IMG/VR virus record: IMGVR_UViG_3300033156_000775
Span: 1-64,000 of that record
Reading direction: 5' to 3' (one strand)
Source: a virus
DNA length: 64,000 nucleotides
Part shown: piece after piece, positions 8,764-17,670 of the stretch
Layout: every line of letters begins with the position of its first letter
How positions within the stretch are numbered: the stretch's first letter is position 1
The notes under the pieces: model-generated
Database searches by the model: none
What the model saw: only the letters and a program-made list of their open reading frames with translations
Told to the model about the DNA's origin: nothing
Made by a program: the position numbers and the translations under genes

Positions 8764-9485
8764 AGCATAGAGTTCCAGGATCCATAGAGCCAGGGATATG
8801 TGTAGCTAGCCTCTGCCATAATGAGATATCTATCCTTCCACTCTACTACAAATTTGTAAAGCAGTTTGCAGATACTTGGATTATACTTGATGATGGAAGC
8901 ACTGATGGCAGTGTAGAACACATTAAGAGGCTACAGGATCTTAGAGAGATCGATATAATGCTTGTCTCAAGGCCAGCTTTCCATGTTGCAAAGCATAGAG
9001 TCTATTGGGCTAATTGGAATTATATATTTAGGCTCTGTGACAGAAAATGGACCCTTCTAGGATACCTTGATGAAATAACTTATCCGAACCCAGCTGATTA
9101 TTTCAGGAGAATGATGAAGGAGCATGTAGTCTGGAAGATAGGAAGGGAAGAAATTGTATCCCTAAATCCTTTAAAGTCTCTTGGACGTGAAGGGCCATTT
9201 GTGAGGTTCTTTCCCACAGGATCTACATTCTTTGAAGCTAAAGCACAATCAGCACATGTTGAACATCCTATAACCAAATTACCAATCAAAGAAGCTCCAT
9301 TCAGATTCTTCCATATTGGTAGATGTAGAGAAATAAAGCATATCCAAGAGAAAGAGAGAGCATATGAAGCTTGTGGACCTAGTGCTCTTACCTCTCAATA
9401 TAACCAAGAAAGGAGACTAGAAGATATTAGGAATGCTCATCTTATACCTGACAATGGCTTTACTAACTGGCTGCTAGGAGGGTAG
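8754..9485 (+). CDS. GT2-like glycosyltransferase (GT-A fold)
   Basis: A 243-residue protein beginning with a GT2-like strand (I-C-V-A-S-L-C-H-N-E), then W-I-I-L-D-D-G-S-T-D-G-S, the nucleotide-sugar binding loop, and G-Y-L-D-E-I-T-Y-P as the DxD-like site. GTG 8754 overlaps the upstream gene by 10 bases; TTG 8760 is an alternative. The C-terminal half is not recognised. Confidence 0.75.
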   Translation: MDLKHRVPGSIEPGICVASLCHNEISILPLYYKFVKQFADTWIILDDGSTDGSVEHIKRLQDLREIDIMLVSRPAFHVAKHRVYWANWNYIFRLCDRKWTLLGYLDEITYPNPADYFRRMMKEHVVWKIGREEIVSLNPLKSLGREGPFVRFFPTGSTFFEAKAQSAHVEHPITKLPIKEAPFRFFHIGRCREIKHIQEKERAYEACGPSALTSQYNQERRLEDIRNAHLIPDNGFTNWLLGG

Positions 9486-9488
9486 CGT

Positions 9489-9502
9489 GTAGTCCGGACT
9501 AC
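9489..9502. repeat. palindrome core, exact copy 4
   Basis: Exact core with flanks GTGTAG...CTACACTTT in the 36-base gap between the GT2-like gene and the UbiA gene. Confidence 0.95.
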
Positions 9503-9521
9503 ACTTTGGGAGTAGAGGTAA

Positions 9522-10367
9522 ATGAGAGAATATGTTCAGCTCTTAAGGCCACGTCTATGGTACAGGAACATCCTATGCTTCATAGCTCTTGTGATTTCTG
9601 GAGCTCTACTAGATTTCTACAATTACCCAACTTTGCTGTTAAGATTTGTAGCTTTATGTCTAGCTTCAAGCTCAGGATATGTGCTTAATGACATCTTAGA
9701 TTATGAGTATGACAGAGCTAATCCTGAGAAAGCTAAGAGACCTATAGCTTCAGGAGCTATATCTTTAAAGAGAGCCTTCTGGGCAGGAGTGCTTCTAGCA
9801 GCATCTTCACTAGCAATGTCCATAAGTCTCAGGACAGTGTTTCCAGTAGCCCTACTAATAAACAACATTCTATATTCTGTGTACTTCAGGAACATAGGCT
9901 TCCTAGATATAGTATCTCTGTCCTCCAACTACCTATTCAGAACTCTAGAGGGATACTCAGCTCTCAATCTGTCCCCAGATCCATATCTCCTGCTATCCAT
10001 ATTCTTCTTTGCTATGCTCATGAGCCTGGGGAAAAGGATAGGTGAGATGAAGCTCCTAGAGGGAAATGTTACTAAGCATAGGAGAAGTCTTCTAGGAATA
10101 AGCTTCAGCTCACTTATAACCCTATCAGCAATATACGCAGCCCTGTTTCTCCTCTTTACCTGCCTCTTCCTAGCTAACAGGATAAGTATATGTGTTATTC
10201 CCCTAGTGGTCTTCCTCACTAGTAGATATATCTCATACCTTGAATCTAGCCCAGCTAAGGTTAGAGATCCAAATAGCCTCCTAAAAGACAAGGTGTTCCT
10301 AGCAGCCTTTGCTATAGGTCTAGCAATTATCCTTGTAGACTTTACATTCAACATCAAGCTCTGGTGA
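9522..10367 (+). CDS. UbiA-family prenyltransferase (DPPR synthase-like)
   Basis: A 281-residue polytopic membrane protein, about 8-9 hydrophobic spans. It has the first UbiA motif N-D-I-L-D-Y-E-Y-D followed by K-R-P-I-A-S-G, and the L-R-P-R-L-W-Y-R-N start typical of decaprenyl-phosphate phosphoribosyltransferase-like members. Those join phosphoribose from PRPP to polyprenyl phosphate. In the middle of a glycan module, making a lipid-linked pentose donor is the most economical reading, though other UbiA substrates are possible. It overlaps the next gene by 4 bases (GTGA). Confidence 0.8.
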   Translation: MREYVQLLRPRLWYRNILCFIALVISGALLDFYNYPTLLLRFVALCLASSSGYVLNDILDYEYDRANPEKAKRPIASGAISLKRAFWAGVLLAASSLAMSISLRTVFPVALLINNILYSVYFRNIGFLDIVSLSSNYLFRTLEGYSALNLSPDPYLLLSIFFFAMLMSLGKRIGEMKLLEGNVTKHRRSLLGISFSSLITLSAIYAALFLLFTCLFLANRISICVIPLVVFLTSRYISYLESSPAKVRDPNSLLKDKVFLAAFAIGLAIILVDFTFNIKLW

Positions 10368-11401
10368 TAAAGTTGATCTCTCTTGTGATTCCAGTTTATA
10401 ACGAGGATAGCTCTATTGGTGAAGTTATAGAGGACTTTATTAAATGTCCCCTAATATCAGAAATCATTGTAGTGGATGATGGATCTACCGATAGGACTCA
10501 GGAGGTACTGATGAAGTATCCTATAACCATAATTAGACATGAAAGGAACAGGGGATATCTGGAAGCTATAAAGTCCGGATGTAAGGTAGCTACTGGAGAC
10601 TACATTATGATTGTGGATGGAGATGGACAGTACAAGTGTAGTCCGGACTTCATAGCTATGAGAGGGGACTATTTACTTTCAGGAGCTAAGACTAACAGAG
10701 CTGACCCATTACCTAGAATATTTCTTTCTAGAATAATGAATCTGATAAGCAATTGTGGATACAAATTGTTTCCAAGAAGCCTAGTACCTATACTAATGGA
10801 AACTAGGACTCTAAGAAATATTCCACTAACTGAGTTCTGTATTAGAGCTTCTAGAATGGGCTTTGATATTAAAGAGGTAAGCATACCACACTACCCACGT
10901 AAGCATGGTAAGAGTAGAATATTCAGGAAATTAGCTAAGTCAGCCATTGAGTCCCTGGTTGGACTCCTAATATTATGGGCTAGGGAAGCTTATGACTTGA
11001 TATCTGGAGCTATAATTTCAAGAGCTAGAAATCTTCTAAATAGAAATTTCTCTCTAATTGACACAATCTATATTGGAGGACATAGACATGGAAAGTTTCC
11101 AGCTTCAGTTAACACTACATTCTTTGAAGAGGGCAAGTATGTTCATCCTCTCATACTAGATGGATATGTGGAAGTAGTAAATGCAAATCTTAGAGTGATT
11201 AGACCTCTAATAATTTATTGTAAGTATGGTAGAGGAAGATCTGTCCTTGTAGCATGTGCATACTTAATAAAATATAGAAATATTAGCTGGCTAGAAGCAT
11301 TTTATAAGGTAAAGCATAAACACTCAATAGCCTACTTGACTCCTGAGCAGTTTAAGGCTCTAAGGGATTACGAAAGGTATTTGGAGGGTAAATGGAAATG
11401 A
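10364..11401 (+). CDS. GT2 (dolichol-phosphate mannosyltransferase-like) fused to dual-specificity phosphatase
   Basis: The first ~200 residues are a GT2 domain: V-I-P-V-Y-N-E, V-V-D-D-G-S-T-D-R-T, and V-D-G-D-G-Q as the DxD site. Residues from about 240 form a dual-specificity phosphatase with the P-loop C-K-Y-G-R-G-R-S (Cx5R, Cys about residue 286) and an upstream general-acid region. Fusion of a polyprenyl-phosphate sugar transferase with a Cx5R phosphatase is unusual; beside UbiA it could remove the 5-phosphate from a lipid-linked phosphopentose (inference). A degenerate palindrome copy (10638-10651) encodes K-C-S-P-D right after the DxD motif. Confidence 0.8.
   Translation: MIKLISLVIPVYNEDSSIGEVIEDFIKCPLISEIIVVDDGSTDRTQEVLMKYPITIIRHERNRGYLEAIKSGCKVATGDYIMIVDGDGQYKCSPDFIAMRGDYLLSGAKTNRADPLPRIFLSRIMNLISNCGYKLFPRSLVPILMETRTLRNIPLTEFCIRASRMGFDIKEVSIPHYPRKHGKSRIFRKLAKSAIESLVGLLILWAREAYDLISGAIISRARNLLNRNFSLIDTIYIGGHRHGKFPASVNTTFFEEGKYVHPLILDGYVEVVNANLRVIRPLIIYCKYGRGRSVLVACAYLIKYRNISWLEAFYKVKHKHSIAYLTPEQFKALRDYERYLEGKWK
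10638..10651. repeat. palindrome core, two-mismatch copy in coding sequence
   Basis: GTAGTCCGGACTTC preceded by AAGT; encodes K-C-S-P-D-F inside the GT2 domain. Confidence 0.7.
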
Positions 11402-12366
11402 ACATTCTTGTTACTGGATATCCAGGATGGTTAGGGAGCAGACTTGTAGAGAGATTATTAAAAGAAAGTAGGCACAAACTTAGAGTTTTATGTCTAAGGA
11501 ACATCCCAGTTAGAGCTTCTAGTAATCTCCAGATAGTAAGAGGAGATGTTAGAGAGCTCTACACTTTAATTGAAGCTACCAGAGACATTGACCTAGTTAT
11601 TCATGCAGCTGGAATAATTCATGCTAGACCAAAGACACTAATAGAAGTGAATGCTCAGGGAACTTTAAATATGCTCAGAGCTTGTGAGCATAATAATGTT
11701 GACCGTATGATCTACATTTCTTCTAACTCAGCAGCTGGATATACTGAGGATAAAGTTCTAATGACTGAAGGGACATTAAGGAAGCCCTACATGGCATATG
11801 GAAAATCTAAATTCCTAGCAGAGGAATATGTTAATGGCTATTGTACAGATGGCAAGATAAGGGCCTTGACACTTAGGCCCTGTTGGTACTACTTCTCTAA
11901 TCAGCCTCCTAGACAGACTAGGCTTTTCAAGATGATCCAGAGTGGAAGGCCAATAATATTTGGAGATGGACTTAACATCAGATCCATGACGTACATTGAC
12001 AATCTAGTTGATGCTATCCTGCTAGCTATTGAGTCCCCATTCACTAACAGGACATATTGGATAGCTGATGAGAGGCCATACACTATTAACGAGATCTATG
12101 AGACAATAGCTGATCTTCTAAATGTAGAGGACTTTAATCCAATCCATATTCCAAAGATAGCTTCAGATTTAGCTAGGGTTGGAGATAAAGCTCTACAGAA
12201 GCTGGGTCTTTACTCAACATACTTGCATGTAGCTGGAGAGATGAGTCTTAATATAGCATGTAGCATAGAGAGAGCTAGGAGAGAGCTTGGATACGAACCT
12301 AGAGTATCGTTAAGAGAAGGAATGAAGCGTTCTATAGAGTGGTGTAGGAAGAAAGGATTGCTATGA
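11398..12366 (+). CDS. NAD-dependent epimerase/dehydratase (extended SDR)
   Basis: A 322-residue extended short-chain dehydrogenase: N-terminal V-T-G-Y-P-G-W-L-G (GxxGxxG Rossmann), A-A-G-I-I-H, active-site S-S-N-S and Y-x3-K (Y-G-K-S-K). It probably epimerises, reduces or dehydrates a nucleotide- or lipid-linked sugar. ATG 11398 overlaps the upstream stop; ATG 11392 is also possible. It is coupled to the next SDR gene by a 4-base overlap. Confidence 0.85.
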   Translation: MNILVTGYPGWLGSRLVERLLKESRHKLRVLCLRNIPVRASSNLQIVRGDVRELYTLIEATRDIDLVIHAAGIIHARPKTLIEVNAQGTLNMLRACEHNNVDRMIYISSNSAAGYTEDKVLMTEGTLRKPYMAYGKSKFLAEEYVNGYCTDGKIRALTLRPCWYYFSNQPPRQTRLFKMIQSGRPIIFGDGLNIRSMTYIDNLVDAILLAIESPFTNRTYWIADERPYTINEIYETIADLLNVEDFNPIHIPKIASDLARVGDKALQKLGLYSTYLHVAGEMSLNIACSIERARRELGYEPRVSLREGMKRSIEWCRKKGLL

Positions 12367-13349
12367 AGATTCTTATCACTGGTGGAAGTGGATTCATAGG
12401 GTCAGCTCTAGCTAGAGTGTTGTCCGGACTAAATTATGAAGTCTATACCGTGGACATCCTAGATCAGGCAGTAAACAATGTTTTCCATATAAAGTCGGAC
12501 TTTACTAAAGTTCCATTAGAAATCCTCAGGAAGATAGATGTGGTCTATCATTTAGCAGCTAAGCTTCCTATCCATAAGCTGTCATTCAGGGAGTATTTCC
12601 TAGAGAACACTTCTAAGACATTTGACTTGTTATGGAGATGTAAGGAAGCTAACATCAACAGATTCATCTATGTCTCATCATCTGCTGTGTATGGCTATCC
12701 AGAATGCCCATTAACCGAGGCCTCACCTAGAAAGGCAAGGGAGCCCTATGGCCATTCTAAGCTCCTAGCTGAGAAGGCCTGTGAATATTTCAGGGACACT
12801 TATGGTATGAACATCTCTATTGTCAGACCTAGAACCGTTATTGGCCATGGAAGACTTGGAATTCTTTACTTGCTGTTCTACTGGTTCAGCAACAACAAGA
12901 ATGTATACCTCTTAGGAGATGGGTCCAATAAATATCAGCTCCTGTCATTAACTGACTTGATAGATGCATTGGTTAGACTAGGCAGTTATGGTTCTTACCA
13001 GGATTTCAATCTAGGAGCTGAACAATATAGCTCTCTTAGAAATGACCTTTTTGAATTGATCTATAATGTCAATTCTAGATCTAGGATTGTATCTTTACCT
13101 TCCACTATTGGAAGAATATTTTGTAGGACTCTAGATAAATTGATTCCTCTAGCTCCATGGCATTATGAGTTTATAGATAAAGATTTCTATTTCGATATAA
13201 GTAAAGCTAAGACAGAGCTAGGATGGAAACCTAAATTCTCCAACTTGGAAATGCTGCTAGAGGCTTATAGATCATATTTAACGGGAGAATATGGGCTGTC
13301 TCCACATAAGTCTCCAGTCACACTGAAGCTTCTAAGATTGTTGCCATAA
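12363..13349 (+). CDS. NAD-dependent epimerase/dehydratase (extended SDR)
   Basis: A 328-residue protein starting M-K-I-L-I-T-G-G-S-G-F-I-G, with H-L-A-A-K, S-S-S-A-V-Y-G and Y-G-H-S-K (Tyr-x3-Lys), a standard nucleotide-sugar epimerase/dehydratase layout. It is the last gene of the glycan operon. Two different SDRs next to a UbiA protein recall two-step 2'-epimerisation schemes, but the chemistry cannot be read from sequence. A two-mismatch palindrome copy lies at 12419-12432, inside the start of the gene. Confidence 0.85.
   Translation: MKILITGGSGFIGSALARVLSGLNYEVYTVDILDQAVNNVFHIKSDFTKVPLEILRKIDVVYHLAAKLPIHKLSFREYFLENTSKTFDLLWRCKEANINRFIYVSSSAVYGYPECPLTEASPRKAREPYGHSKLLAEKACEYFRDTYGMNISIVRPRTVIGHGRLGILYLLFYWFSNNKNVYLLGDGSNKYQLLSLTDLIDALVRLGSYGSYQDFNLGAEQYSSLRNDLFELIYNVNSRSRIVSLPSTIGRIFCRTLDKLIPLAPWHYEFIDKDFYFDISKAKTELGWKPKFSNLEMLLEAYRSYLTGEYGLSPHKSPVTLKLLRLLP
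12419..12432. repeat. palindrome core, two-mismatch copy in coding sequence
   Basis: GTTGTCCGGACTAA, encoding L-S-G-L-N in the epimerase. Confidence 0.6.
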
Positions 13350-13390
13350 ACTTTTAAGAGCATCAAAGCTAATTCTAAGTTTGATTGATA

Positions 13391-13519
13391 ATGCCAACTA
13401 AGGAGGAAGTGTGGATAGACCTGCTCTGGACAGTTATATATGACCTAGAGCGTAACATCATTGTCCTAAGGAGACTTCTCAAGGACATTTCTAAGGAGAA
13501 TGTTAAGAGGCATGGATAG
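13391..13519 (+). CDS. small ORF, unknown
   Basis: A 42-residue ORF (M-P-T-K-E-E-V-W-I-D) with amphipathic helix character, lying between the glycan operon and the convergent minus-strand block and ending just before a palindrome copy. No clear ribosome site, so expression is uncertain. Confidence 0.4.
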   Translation: MPTKEEVWIDLLWTVIYDLERNIIVLRRLLKDISKENVKRHG

Positions 13520-13522
13520 AGT

Positions 13523-13536
13523 GTAGTCCGGACTAC
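13523..13536. repeat. palindrome core, exact copy 5
   Basis: Exact core with full 20-bp symmetry (AGTGTAG...CTACACT), in the convergent gap between plus-strand and minus-strand genes. Confidence 0.95.
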
Positions 13537-13548
13537 ACTTCTAGAAAC

Positions 13549-13914
13549 TTACAGGAGCTTGTACCTTATTAGATAGGTTATCTTACAATTGGGACTAGTG
13601 CTAGTCCAAATTATTTCGATTGGATCATCTATTTCTCCATCAATCTTTATTTCTGGAAGAGACAGCATGGTGTGGACAGCACAATAAAGCTTAGCAATCA
13701 GCTTGCCAGATGAGAACTTAGCTTCTATCTCTCCAGCTGTGCTATCTGTAAACATGTGGGCAGCTCTTGTACTTACTTTAAACCCAGATGGTGGAGTGTA
13801 AATAGTAACTGGAGAGGAATCAGCACCAGTATCTATCTCTCCAGATATCCCATCCTCAGAAGCTAACATGTCTGATTGGTTTACAGGCTTCTTTCTCTCA
13901 CAGTAGACACTCAA
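13549..13914 (-). CDS. small beta-rich protein, possible capsid decoration
   Basis: A 121-residue protein predicted mostly beta, with no membrane segment. It is the last gene of the minus-strand morphogenesis block, directly downstream of a major capsid gene, the usual place for a decoration or head-stabilising protein. That role is from position only; no family recognised. Confidence 0.55.
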   Translation of the reverse strand: MSVYCERKKPVNQSDMLASEDGISGEIDTGADSSPVTIYTPPSGFKVSTRAAHMFTDSTAGEIEAKFSSGKLIAKLYCAVHTMLSLPEIKIDGEIDDPIEIIWTSTSPNCKITYLIRYKLL

Positions 13915-13965
13915 TCCCTATGCCTCTAATAAACATCTAGAAGAACATAAATGTCTTCATTAACC

Positions 13966-15033
13966 TCACAGATCTGATGCACTGAAGCTCCCAGCCTTAG
14001 CATTCACAACAATCCCTATGGCATTGTCATCGGTAACTGCAAACTCCCTCTCAGTCCATAGATGGTACCATGTCCTGTCTAGCTCTGGTCTATCCTCTTT
14101 CTTAGCTTCTAACTCTCTCTTTATGACTTGGTATCCAAACCTACTAGAGTCAACCATGATAGCTGCTCCTTCCGGTACAAGTGGTGACTCCACTAGCTTT
14201 AGATCAGCTATCATCCCTATTTCACCGTTTATCAGGTCCTTGTTGTATAGCTTTGCATTTACATAGAGTGTTGGGACATCTGGGTCGTATAGGAGAGTTG
14301 TGATTTCATTGCTGTTCACTATAACTATGTCTGGACTGACACTGGCAGCTAGCAATGTGGATCTCAGCTTGAGGAGGTCCCATGTGGTTAGCTTTGACTT
14401 TTCACTTGCATCCACCACCAGACCAGACGACTTACATCTGTCTGAGTACAGAAATGTGACTGTGGCAGCTGGAACTGAGCTTGACAATAGGACCTTTCCA
14501 TCATAGTAGTCAACTGCACTAACCGTTGCTCCAGGTGACACTGAAGAGATCGAAACTATTGGGGTTAGTGTGGTGCTTCCAAGTGTCCCTCCAGTCCAGC
14601 TGGTTATTGTACCGGACTTGAGGTCTAAGGCTATGGTTTGGGCACGTAGATCTAGCTCTTCAGCTAGCTTTCTACCAGCTTCAAACAGAAAGTCTTTAAG
14701 GACATCCCTTACAGGTGTCTCAAGGGCTTCATTGTCTATTTCAAGTCTGATACCGAACTTAGACACTTCCACAGTGGTACCAGTATACGAGATTGTGCTG
14801 GAGGTGGAGACTGAGCTCCCCTCAGAGACAGACTCAACTGTTATGCTCTCAGTGACATTTGGGAGTACAATGGTCCTTCCCTTAGTCTTTTCAAGGTCTC
14901 TGTTCTCTCTGAATATCTGGGATACTACAGCTTTCTTTCTAGACACGGAGTCAACAGTCTTGGATATTATTTTAGGAGTTATTGATTGAATATCAGCTGT
15001 GCCTAGGCCTGCAAGCTCAGCTAACTCCCTCAT
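13966..15033 (-). CDS. major capsid protein A (HK97-fold type)
   Basis: A 355-residue protein with an N-terminal helical arm (R-E-L-A-E-L-A-G-L-G-T-A-D), then the extended E-loop region (V-L-P-N-V-T-E-S-I-T-V) and a later D-L-R-A-Q-T-I segment. It aligns along its length with the protein at 36682-37743 (G-T-A-D, F-x-x-N-R-D-L, E-A-L-E, R-D-V-x-K-D, A-Q-T-I, S-S-R-x-G-Y-x-V-I-K-R), so the two are paralogous capsid proteins. It follows protease/scaffold genes, the classic order. Confidence 0.75.
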   Translation of the reverse strand: MRELAELAGLGTADIQSITPKIISKTVDSVSRKKAVVSQIFRENRDLEKTKGRTIVLPNVTESITVESVSEGSSVSTSSTISYTGTTVEVSKFGIRLEIDNEALETPVRDVLKDFLFEAGRKLAEELDLRAQTIALDLKSGTITSWTGGTLGSTTLTPIVSISSVSPGATVSAVDYYDGKVLLSSSVPAATVTFLYSDRCKSSGLVVDASEKSKLTTWDLLKLRSTLLAASVSPDIVIVNSNEITTLLYDPDVPTLYVNAKLYNKDLINGEIGMIADLKLVESPLVPEGAAIMVDSSRFGYQVIKRELEAKKEDRPELDRTWYHLWTEREFAVTDDNAIGIVVNAKAGSFSASDL

Positions 15034-15035
15034 CC

Positions 15036-15338
15036 TTAACCACCTTTCCTTGGAGGTATAATCTTATAATGCTGTATGGCTAGCTCAGCTGCATCTTCCA
15101 GGGTGTACTTGCCTTTCTGAGTAGGCTTCTCGCTTCTTCCTTCCAATGCATTTGCTAGTTGAGTGGCAATTTCACTAGCCAGCTCAGAAACACCAGCATT
15201 TTCCTCTTTGTCGTTAAGCTTCTCTTTCAATGTCTCTATCTGTTCCTCTAGGCTCTTGACTTTTTCAGTTAGCTCCTGGACACTTTCAAGGTATTCTAGG
15301 AGCTTAAGTATTTTCTCACTATCCATTTTCATCTTCAC
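15036..15338 (-). CDS. coiled-coil scaffold-like protein 2
   Basis: A 100-residue protein with a long coiled coil (residues about 5-45) and a C-terminal motif D-A-A-E-L-A-I-Q-H-Y-K-I-I-P-P-R-K. The same C-terminal motif closes the next gene upstream and, weaker, the protease-scaffold protein, pointing to a shared scaffold-to-capsid contact. It lies between scaffold and MCP A, overlapping the former by 4 bases. Confidence 0.65.
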   Translation of the reverse strand: MKMKMDSEKILKLLEYLESVQELTEKVKSLEEQIETLKEKLNDKEENAGVSELASEIATQLANALEGRSEKPTQKGKYTLEDAAELAIQHYKIIPPRKGG

Positions 15339-15625
15339 TCCTTAACCACAGGGTTCCTTTTAGGAGGCACTTTACGGAAGTGGAGTATAGCTAGGTCAGC
15401 AGCCTTATCTAGCTTGGGCTCAGCCTTCTTCCTCTTCTCCTCTAGCTCCTTCTTAAGGGCATGGGCAGCTTCAGCCACTGACAGTGAATGGAACTCTACC
15501 TTAGGAGTAGAGCTGTCAGGGCCAGCACTGGACTTTTCTATCTTGTCCAGTCTCTTCTCTATACTGTCCAGCCTACTCAGTACCTCAAGCAGCCTAAGAG
15601 CTAGTTCTTCTAGTGTTTTACCCAA
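15335..15625 (-). CDS. coiled-coil scaffold-like protein 1
   Basis: A 96-residue paralogue of the neighbouring 100-residue protein: an N-terminal coiled coil, then a C-terminal K-A-A-D-L-A-I-L-H-F-R-K-V-P-P-K-R. It starts 2 bases after the protease-scaffold gene. Assembly scaffold is the likely role, from position and shape. Confidence 0.65.
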   Translation of the reverse strand: MGKTLEELALRLLEVLSRLDSIEKRLDKIEKSSAGPDSSTPKVEFHSLSVAEAAHALKKELEEKRKKAEPKLDKAADLAILHFRKVPPKRNPVVKE

Positions 15626-15627
15626 CT

Positions 15628-17670
15628 CTAGATCTTCCTCTTAGCTTTAGCATAGTAGTCCTCTATGAGGATGTCAGCTATAGTCCCAAATGCATCTTCA
15701 GACTTCACTATCTTGGATATAACTTCATGTGCAGTTGGAGTCTTAGGGGCTTCCTGCTCTCCACTAGGTGGAGCTTGCTTTCCCTCTTCCTTCTCAGCTC
15801 CCTCCTTAGAGGGTTCCTGCTTCTCTGTTTTTATCTTCTCTGTGTCAGATTCCTTTGGCTTTTCCTTAGATGTGTCAGTTGATTGACCTTTGCCTTCCTC
15901 TTTAGATTGTTCAGAACCTGCTTCAGATTCTACATTCCCTTTTTCCTCCTTAGTATCACCTTCATTGGACAACTCAGTGTTGTCCGGACTACACTCTGAG
16001 TTCTCAGCTTCACTCTGCTTCTCTGGATATTTACCCTCTCCATACTTACCATACTTCTCTGAGTGTTCCTTGTTGAAGTGCTCTATCATCTCCTCCTTAG
16101 AGTCAAACTCCTCTCCACATACTGGACACTTCACCTTCTTTAGTTCCTTTTCCTTTATCTTCTTAGACAGCTTCTCCATTATCATGTCAGCTATAGCTTC
16201 TAGGTTCAGGTTAGCTACAAAGTCCCTTGCTTCCTTCTCAGTGTCAAACTGCTTAACTATCTTCCATAGCCCCTTCTCAGAGGCCTTCATAACAATGAAC
16301 TTACCAGTCTTCTTGTTCTTAACTATCCTGTAGTCAGCTAGCTTGGAGATTTCCTCTAAGTCGGACTCATCTATTTTCTCTTTAGCTAGCTTACCTCCAG
16401 TGCCTCTAGGTGGAAGCAGCTTGTATGCTAGGTCTCCTATGAGCTCCAGTAGCTTCTCAGCTTTCTCTTTACCAAAGTGGGCTATTAGTCTTTCCTTCTC
16501 TGTCCTGGGCCCTGTCCCCTCTGAATAGGCATAGTATGGATGATAGTAATAGTATGGGACATAATATCCAGGATAGTAATAGTAGTAGTAACCAGTCTTA
16601 GTTTTCTTTTTTCTAGCTCTGCCCTTCCTAACTAATTCCTCTAGCTCATCCTCAGAAAGGTCAGGTAGCTCCTCAGAAAGTCCATGTCCATAGTAGGGAT
16701 AATAGTATGGGTAGCCATAGTATGGATAGTAATAGTAATATCCCTTCCTACGCTTAACAGTCTTCTTAGCAGCAGGATACTTACCAGGTGGATAATATTC
16801 ATAGATAACTCTTTTTCTCTTTAGCACTTGAGCTAGGTCTGATATTGGTACAAACTCAAGCTCAACTTCCTCTTCCTGATCTTCCAAGTCCTCTTCAGGT
16901 AGAAGGGCTACCATTGGTTCAGAAAGCTCAAAGTACTCTTCCTTCTCTCCAGATCCTTCTTGAGGCTCATTAGCCTCTTCACTTTCAGACATACTTTCAA
17001 CCTCCTCTCTACCTTTATTTTCATTACTTTTATCCTTTTCTACAGGGATAATTGTGAAACAACATGCTACCTGAGGCTCAGTACCCAAGTTAGAGCTTAA
17101 GGCTTCTTTGGAAACTATAACACAGCTCTTGCAAGCAGGCATAGAAGTAAGAGAGATATTAATAGGCTCGTAATCTGTACCAATCTCCCTTCCGTTAATG
17201 TTGACTCTCTTAACCTGTAGCTTCATGCTGGTAGCTGGGAATGTACCGTCCTTAACCATCTCTATGGCTTTGGGATCAGTGATGTAAGCCTCATACTTAA
17301 TAGCTCCAAGCATATCGTCCCATTCAGAACTAGCAGTCTCCCCTACTTTTCTAGACTTAAACTCTTCTGTCTTTTCATGCTCAACTGTTATTGGGAGCTT
17401 CCTTAGCTTGTCCTTGTATCTTTCATACATCTTCTTTATTTCTGACTTTACATATGGAAGGCCATTCCAGACTCCCTCAGCTAGCATTATGCCTGCTATC
17501 TTTAGCTTTTTGCCCTCCATACCCAAATTAGTAATGGAGGACAATGTGCTTACAAAGTCTACACTTAGCTCTTCAACATTTTGTTCCTTAAGCTTCTCTT
17601 TAAGAGTGCTAAGCTCTTTTCTGAGCTGTTCATTCTCAGCTAGAGCCTCCTCAAGAATACTAGCACTCAT
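15628..17670 (-). CDS. prohead protease-scaffold fusion with Tyr-rich tracts and C2H2 finger
   Basis: A 680-residue protein. After an N-terminal coiled coil, residues about 55-200 resemble prohead proteases (G-V-W-N-G-L-P-Y, L-P-I-T-V-E-H with candidate His, F-P-A-T-S-M-K-L with candidate Ser). Then come an acidic linker, two tyrosine-rich tracts around basic K-K-K/R clusters, a helical region, a C2H2 zinc finger (C-P-V-C ... H-F-N-K-E-H), a long Glu/Lys/Ser/Gln-rich low-complexity tail and a C-terminal I-A-D-I-L-I-E-D-Y-Y-A-K-A-K-R-K motif echoed in the next two genes. It should be both protease and scaffold. Confidence 0.75.
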   Translation of the reverse strand: MSASILEEALAENEQLRKELSTLKEKLKEQNVEELSVDFVSTLSSITNLGMEGKKLKIAGIMLAEGVWNGLPYVKSEIKKMYERYKDKLRKLPITVEHEKTEEFKSRKVGETASSEWDDMLGAIKYEAYITDPKAIEMVKDGTFPATSMKLQVKRVNINGREIGTDYEPINISLTSMPACKSCVIVSKEALSSNLGTEPQVACCFTIIPVEKDKSNENKGREEVESMSESEEANEPQEGSGEKEEYFELSEPMVALLPEEDLEDQEEEVELEFVPISDLAQVLKRKRVIYEYYPPGKYPAAKKTVKRRKGYYYYYPYYGYPYYYPYYGHGLSEELPDLSEDELEELVRKGRARKKKTKTGYYYYYYPGYYVPYYYYHPYYAYSEGTGPRTEKERLIAHFGKEKAEKLLELIGDLAYKLLPPRGTGGKLAKEKIDESDLEEISKLADYRIVKNKKTGKFIVMKASEKGLWKIVKQFDTEKEARDFVANLNLEAIADMIMEKLSKKIKEKELKKVKCPVCGEEFDSKEEMIEHFNKEHSEKYGKYGEGKYPEKQSEAENSECSPDNTELSNEGDTKEEKGNVESEAGSEQSKEEGKGQSTDTSKEKPKESDTEKIKTEKQEPSKEGAEKEEGKQAPPSGEQEAPKTPTAHEVISKIVKSEDAFGTIADILIEDYYAKAKRKI
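15979..15992. repeat. palindrome core, one-mismatch copy in coding sequence
   Basis: GTTGTCCGGACTAC, encoding E-C-S-P-D-N on the minus strand in the low-complexity tail of the protease-scaffold protein. Confidence 0.85.
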
